DNA of 64,000 nucleotides, taken from assembly GCF_000426465.1 (NCBI RefSeq), contig NZ_AUFK01000018.1, positions 186,001 through 250,000 on the forward strand. The letters run 5' to 3'. A program made the position numbers and the translations under genes. Below, piece after piece: positions 61,205 through 64,000 of this stretch. The stretch is from Epilithonimonas caeni DSM 17710. GTDB taxonomy: Bacteria; Bacteroidota; Bacteroidia; Flavobacteriales; Weeksellaceae. Positions within the stretch are counted from its first letter, which is position 1; the number at the start of each line of letters is the position of its first letter. The notes under the pieces are model-generated. The model was not told the DNA's origin. It did not search any database and worked only from the letters and a program-made list of their open reading frames with translations.

Positions 61205-62161
61205 ATGAAAGTACTTGCTAATGACGGATTGACGCAATCCGGAATAGATGCGCTGAAAGAAAACGGATTCGAGGTAATCACATACAAAGTGGCTCAGGAA
61301 AATCTAATCACTTATATCAATGAAAATCAGATCACGGTTTTACTTGTAAGAAGTGCGACGAAAGTGACGAAGGAAATGGTGGACAACTGTCCAAGCCTGG
61401 AAATCATCGGTAGAGGTGGTGTGGGAATGGACAACATCGAGGTGGCTTATGCAAGGGAAAAAGGAAAACATGTGATCAATACGCCTGCTGCCTCTTCGGA
61501 ATCTGTTGCGGAATTGGTATTTGCACATCTTTTTTCCGGAAGCAGATTTTTACAGGATTCTAACAGACAGATGCCTGTGAAAGGTAATACTGAATTTGCT
61601 AAATTGAAAAAAGCTTACGAAAAAGGTGTTGAGCTGAGAGGTAAGACCATCGGAATAGTAGGGATCGGAAGAATAGGACAGGAGGTTGCAAGAATCGCAC
61701 TTGGATTGGGAATGAAAGTGATCGCTTCTGACACGAGAATCGGGAAAGCAAGTGTACGTGTGGATTTTTACAATCAGCAATACATCAATGTGGAAATAGA
61801 AACGGAGCCGTTGGAGCAATTGATCCAGCATTCTGATTTCATCACGCTTCATGTCCCGGCTCAGGATGGACCGATCATTGGAAAAGCGGAATTGGAAAAA
61901 ATGAAGACCGGAGCAGCTATTGTCAACTGTGCAAGAGGAGGTGTGATTGACGAAGAAGCTTTGGTAGAAGCTTTGGATTCTGGAAAATTAGCATTTGCAG
62001 GTCTTGACGTTTTCGAGAATGAACCAACACCTTCTGAAAAAATATTGACGCATCCAAAAATCTCTTTGACGCCTCATACAGGTGCGGCTACGGAAGAAGC
62101 TCAGGACAGAATAGGGACTGAGTTGGCCAATCAAATTGCCAGCATCCTTTTGGTTAAATAA
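61205..62161 (+). CDS. serA: D-3-phosphoglycerate dehydrogenase
   Basis: 318 residues. D-isomer 2-hydroxyacid dehydrogenase fold: SATKVTKEMVDNCPSLEIIG, GRGGVGMDNIEVAYAREKGK, NAD motif GIVGIGRIGQEVARIALGLG, catalytic VNCARGGVIDEEALVEAL and His in LTPHTGAATEEAQDR. It lacks the C-terminal ACT domain, as usual for the short SerA of this phylum. First step of serine synthesis. Ends at a terminator 21 bp downstream. Confidence 0.88.
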   Translation: MKVLANDGLTQSGIDALKENGFEVITYKVAQENLITYINENQITVLLVRSATKVTKEMVDNCPSLEIIGRGGVGMDNIEVAYAREKGKHVINTPAASSESVAELVFAHLFSGSRFLQDSNRQMPVKGNTEFAKLKKAYEKGVELRGKTIGIVGIGRIGQEVARIALGLGMKVIASDTRIGKASVRVDFYNQQYINVEIETEPLEQLIQHSDFITLHVPAQDGPIIGKAELEKMKTGAAIVNCARGGVIDEEALVEALDSGKLAFAGLDVFENEPTPSEKILTHPKISLTPHTGAATEEAQDRIGTELANQIASILLVK

Positions 62162-62181
62162 TTTAACTTAAATAACAATAT

Positions 62182-62210
62182 AATGCTCGTTTTTTTAGCG
62201 GGCATTTTTT
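62182..62210 (+). terminator. serA terminator
   Basis: 8-bp stem AATGCTCG/CGGGCATT with one T-G pair, followed by T-run. Confidence 0.8.
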
Positions 62211-62283
62211 ATTTTCCCGATTCGTATTAAAATTTTACTTTTGCTGAGGTTTTTATGGCAGCTTAATCCGTCTTCCGCTCCCT

Positions 62284-62336
62284 CCCGATTTTACATCGGG
62301 ATTCGTTCAAAAAGTTTATACTGAGCGAAGTCGAAG
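62284..62336. repeat. Dispersed-repeat-like segment
   Basis: A small hairpin (CCCGA..TCGGG) followed by CTGAGCGAAGTCGAAGTA. This wording is familiar from intergenic repeats in flavobacterial genomes; only one copy is in the window, so repetition is not shown here. Confidence 0.45.
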
Positions 62337-62372
62337 TAAGCTGCAGTTTCACCTTTGAATCAACATTCTCTT

Positions 62373-63392
62373 ATGAAAAGAAAAGTCTTACTTATTTACA
62401 CCGGCGGAACCATCGGGATGGAAAAAGATTACATAACCGGAAGTCTTGTTCCGTTTGATTTTTCCACTATTTTCAAGAGGATCCCGGAAATGAATCTTCT
62501 CGAATGTGAGGTTTCTGTTCATCCGTTCGAAAAACCTGTCGATTCTTCTGATATGGGACCGGATGAATGGCGAATGATTGCGGAATGGATTCATAAAAAT
62601 TACGATTTGTTTGACGGGTTCCTAATTCTTCATGGAACTGATACAATGTCTTACACCGCTTCCGCGCTTAGTTTTATGCTCAAGAATCTTGGAAAACCAG
62701 TAATTCTTACAGGTTCTCAGTTGCCCATTGGAGATCTGCGGACGGATGCTAAGGAAAATCTCCTGACAAGTCTTTATTATGCAAGTCTATATGAAAATGA
62801 TGAAGCAGTCATCAAAGAAGTCGCTGTTTATTTTGAATACAAACTTCTTCGCGGAAACCGAAGCCTGAAATATTCAGCGGAATTCTTCGATGCTTATCAA
62901 AGCCCGAATTATCCGATTCTTGGTCAGTCTGGTGTTCATCTCAATATCGAAAAAGATTTGCTCTGGAAACCCAAAAATGATTTCGAATTAGATACTTATC
63001 TCAATGAAAATGTTCTTTTCTACAGGATCTTCCCTGGAATGAACTTCGAATCTCTGTTGGAGTTGAAAACACCTGAAGCTATTGTTTTACAGGTTTTTGG
63101 TTCCGGAACGATTTTCAATAGCGATAAAACCTTGTCTGTTCTTCAGGAATTGAGGGTTCGGGGAATCGAGATAGTAGTAATTAGTCAATGTGTTTCAGGG
63201 GGAATTAGTTTTGGGAAATACAGCAATAGCAATATTTTTACCAAAGTTGGCGCTATCAGTGGAAATGATATGACTGCTGAATCGGCGATTACCAAATGTA
63301 TGCATATTTTAAAAAATCCAAAGTACGATAAAAGCTTCTCGGAGCTCTTTACCAAAAATATTTGTGGAGAAGTTACAGAAGACTTTCAATAA
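62373..63392 (+). CDS. ansA: Type I (cytoplasmic) L-asparaginase
   Basis: 339 residues from MKRKVLLIYTGGTIGMEKDY (ATG 62373; an ATG six codons upstream is possible). Active-site motif 1 is IYTGGTIGM, motif 2 FLILHGTDTMSYTASALSFM. No signal peptide, hence cytoplasmic. Converts asparagine to aspartate and ammonia. Monocistronic, ahead of tRNA-Ser. Confidence 0.93.
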   Translation: MKRKVLLIYTGGTIGMEKDYITGSLVPFDFSTIFKRIPEMNLLECEVSVHPFEKPVDSSDMGPDEWRMIAEWIHKNYDLFDGFLILHGTDTMSYTASALSFMLKNLGKPVILTGSQLPIGDLRTDAKENLLTSLYYASLYENDEAVIKEVAVYFEYKLLRGNRSLKYSAEFFDAYQSPNYPILGQSGVHLNIEKDLLWKPKNDFELDTYLNENVLFYRIFPGMNFESLLELKTPEAIVLQVFGSGTIFNSDKTLSVLQELRVRGIEIVVISQCVSGGISFGKYSNSNIFTKVGAISGNDMTAESAITKCMHILKNPKYDKSFSELFTKNICGEVTEDFQ

Positions 63393-63396
63393 TATT

Positions 63397-63425
63397 TTGG
63401 GAATCGGGATATTTCATTATATTTG
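63397..63425 (+). promoter_or_regulatory. tRNA-Ser promoter
   Basis: -33 TTG at 63397-63399, overlapping just after the asparaginase stop; 18-base spacer; -7 box TATATTTG at 63418-63425. The tRNA begins 12 bases later. Textbook Bacteroidota spacing. Confidence 0.8.
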
Positions 63426-63436
63426 CAACCTCAATT

Positions 63437-63523
63437 AGAGAGGTGTCCGAGTGGTTGAAGGAGCTACCCTGGAAAGGTAGTATACGGGTAACTGTATCGA
63501 GGGTTCGAATCCCTTCCTCTCTG
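63437..63523 (+). tRNA. tRNA-Ser (anticodon GGA)
   Basis: Acceptor AGAGAGG pairs with CCTCTCT; anticodon stem CTACC/GGTAG with loop CTGGAAA gives anticodon GGA; long variable arm (class II); T-loop TTCGAAT. 87 bases; CCA is not encoded. Confidence 0.93.
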
Positions 63524-63543
63524 CAAAGTTGAAAATTACTTAA

Positions 63544-63576
63544 AAAACGACCAAATAATTTTGGTCGTTTTTTTTT
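63544..63576. terminator. Terminator between tRNA-Ser and the lipocalin-like gene
   Basis: Perfect 12-bp stem AAAACGACCAAA/TTTGGTCGTTTT with loop TAAT and a following T-run; the right end meets the stop codon of the convergent gene, so it serves tRNA and probably both directions. Confidence 0.85.
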
Positions 63577-64000
63577 ATTTTACTTTTTCCAAGAGGTACA
63601 GTTTGGCTCCGGAAAAAGCCAATTTAGGCATCAGGTTTCCTTCTAAGACCATCGTTTTGTTATTGATATCAATAACCGAAATATAATTGTTGGAATTATA
63701 TTCGATATAATTTTCTTTCTCTTTCGTAAGAGGATTTTTCCCGAACTCGAAATCATACTTTTGCCAGTCTTCTTTCTCTGTGCTACAGTGGACAGGTTTG
63801 AACTTTGACTTTTTAGAATTGAAAACAATTTGGTCAAAACCTTCTACACATTCACTGTTGAAAGAGCTGTCGGGAGCTTGGTCATTGCTAAAAGCTTCAA
63901 AAGAACCTTTATAAACGCCTATGACTTTCCAGGTTCCGTCTATACGATCGTCATCTATTTTTCCTTTGGCTTTGCTTACCGCCCAGCCAACACCCTTTAC
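63575..64000 (-). CDS. Lipocalin-like hypothetical protein, 5' end outside window
   Basis: A 141-codon frame open to the right edge and ending at 63575. It reads DGTWKVIGVYKGSFEAF, VEGFDQIVFNSKKSKFKP, YISVIDINNKTMVLEGNLMP and ends LYLLEKVK. The G-T-W opening and strand-rich pattern suggest a lipocalin-type barrel. No named family; the N-terminus and any signal peptide are missing. Confidence 0.75.
   Translation of the reverse strand, partial: VKGVGWAVSKAKGKIDDDRIDGTWKVIGVYKGSFEAFSNDQAPDSSFNSECVEGFDQIVFNSKKSKFKPVHCSTEKEDWQKYDFEFGKNPLTKEKENYIEYNSNNYISVIDINNKTMVLEGNLMPKLAFSGAKLYLLEKVK

Noticed and set aside
63437-63523. This tRNA-Ser as the target site of the integrase at 56722
   Set aside because: Its 3' end (CCTTCCTCTCTG) differs from the fragment at 58149-58167, and no duplicated end is found beside it.

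Overview
The window looks like chromosome from a Bacteroidota of the Chryseobacterium/Weeksellaceae kind. Signs are a secreted LamG/discoidin protein of the type exported by the type IX system, a TonB receptor with an N-terminal carboxypeptidase-like domain, a periplasmic-propeller histidine kinase, AT-rich spacers, and promoters of the TTG-N(17-20)-TAnnTTTG type. This placement is inference from gene content; no rRNA or marker phylogeny is available here.

Layout. 1-1875: 5' part of a large secreted protein. 2044-6476: a small secreted protein, then a propeller sensor kinase and a NarL-type regulator that converge and overlap by 8 bp. 6857-7299: a decayed AraC gene. 7368-15454: a minus-strand stress/efflux module (Crp/Fnr regulator, rhodanese, OsmC, TolC, membrane-fusion protein, RND pump, three small proteins) in which two promoters carry nearly identical regulator sites at identical distance from the -7 box. 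15691-18240: a P-type ATPase. 18567-21928: LytS/LytTR pair, Spy-like protein and a lipoprotein hydrolase.

22272-30978 is a set of short accessory transcription units: HxlR with a quinone reductase, ECF sigma with a YCII protein, AhpD with GNAT, Lrp, a phosphatase, AlaX and YbaK editing enzymes, a CatB-type acetyltransferase, HAD and Crp/Fnr. 31226-37411 is a MarR-controlled TolC-HlyD-MFS efflux operon facing a universal stress protein-TetR unit; an 18-bp operator-like palindrome sits before marR, before tolC (partial, inverted) and inside the usp promoter.

37936-56227 is a regulator-rich block with five AraC proteins, three SDRs, an NAD-dependent epimerase/reductase, a flavin monooxygenase, a TonB receptor, an MFS carrier and a pair of paralogous small membrane proteins, each next to an AraC gene. 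56722-59275 is a mobile boundary: a tyrosine recombinase with a frameshifted tail, a tRNA-Ser 3' fragment (candidate att site), a large nested palindrome, and a serine recombinase. The serine recombinase is followed directly by a 25-bp palindrome and then by a collagen-like gene that has no start codon (59275-60222). This recombinase/palindrome/beheaded gene arrangement is the most interesting candidate for an undescribed DNA-rearrangement system. After it come ordinary core genes: a HAD phosphatase, a SerA-type dehydrogenase, type I asparaginase, tRNA-Ser(GGA), and the 3' part of a lipocalin-like gene running off the right edge.
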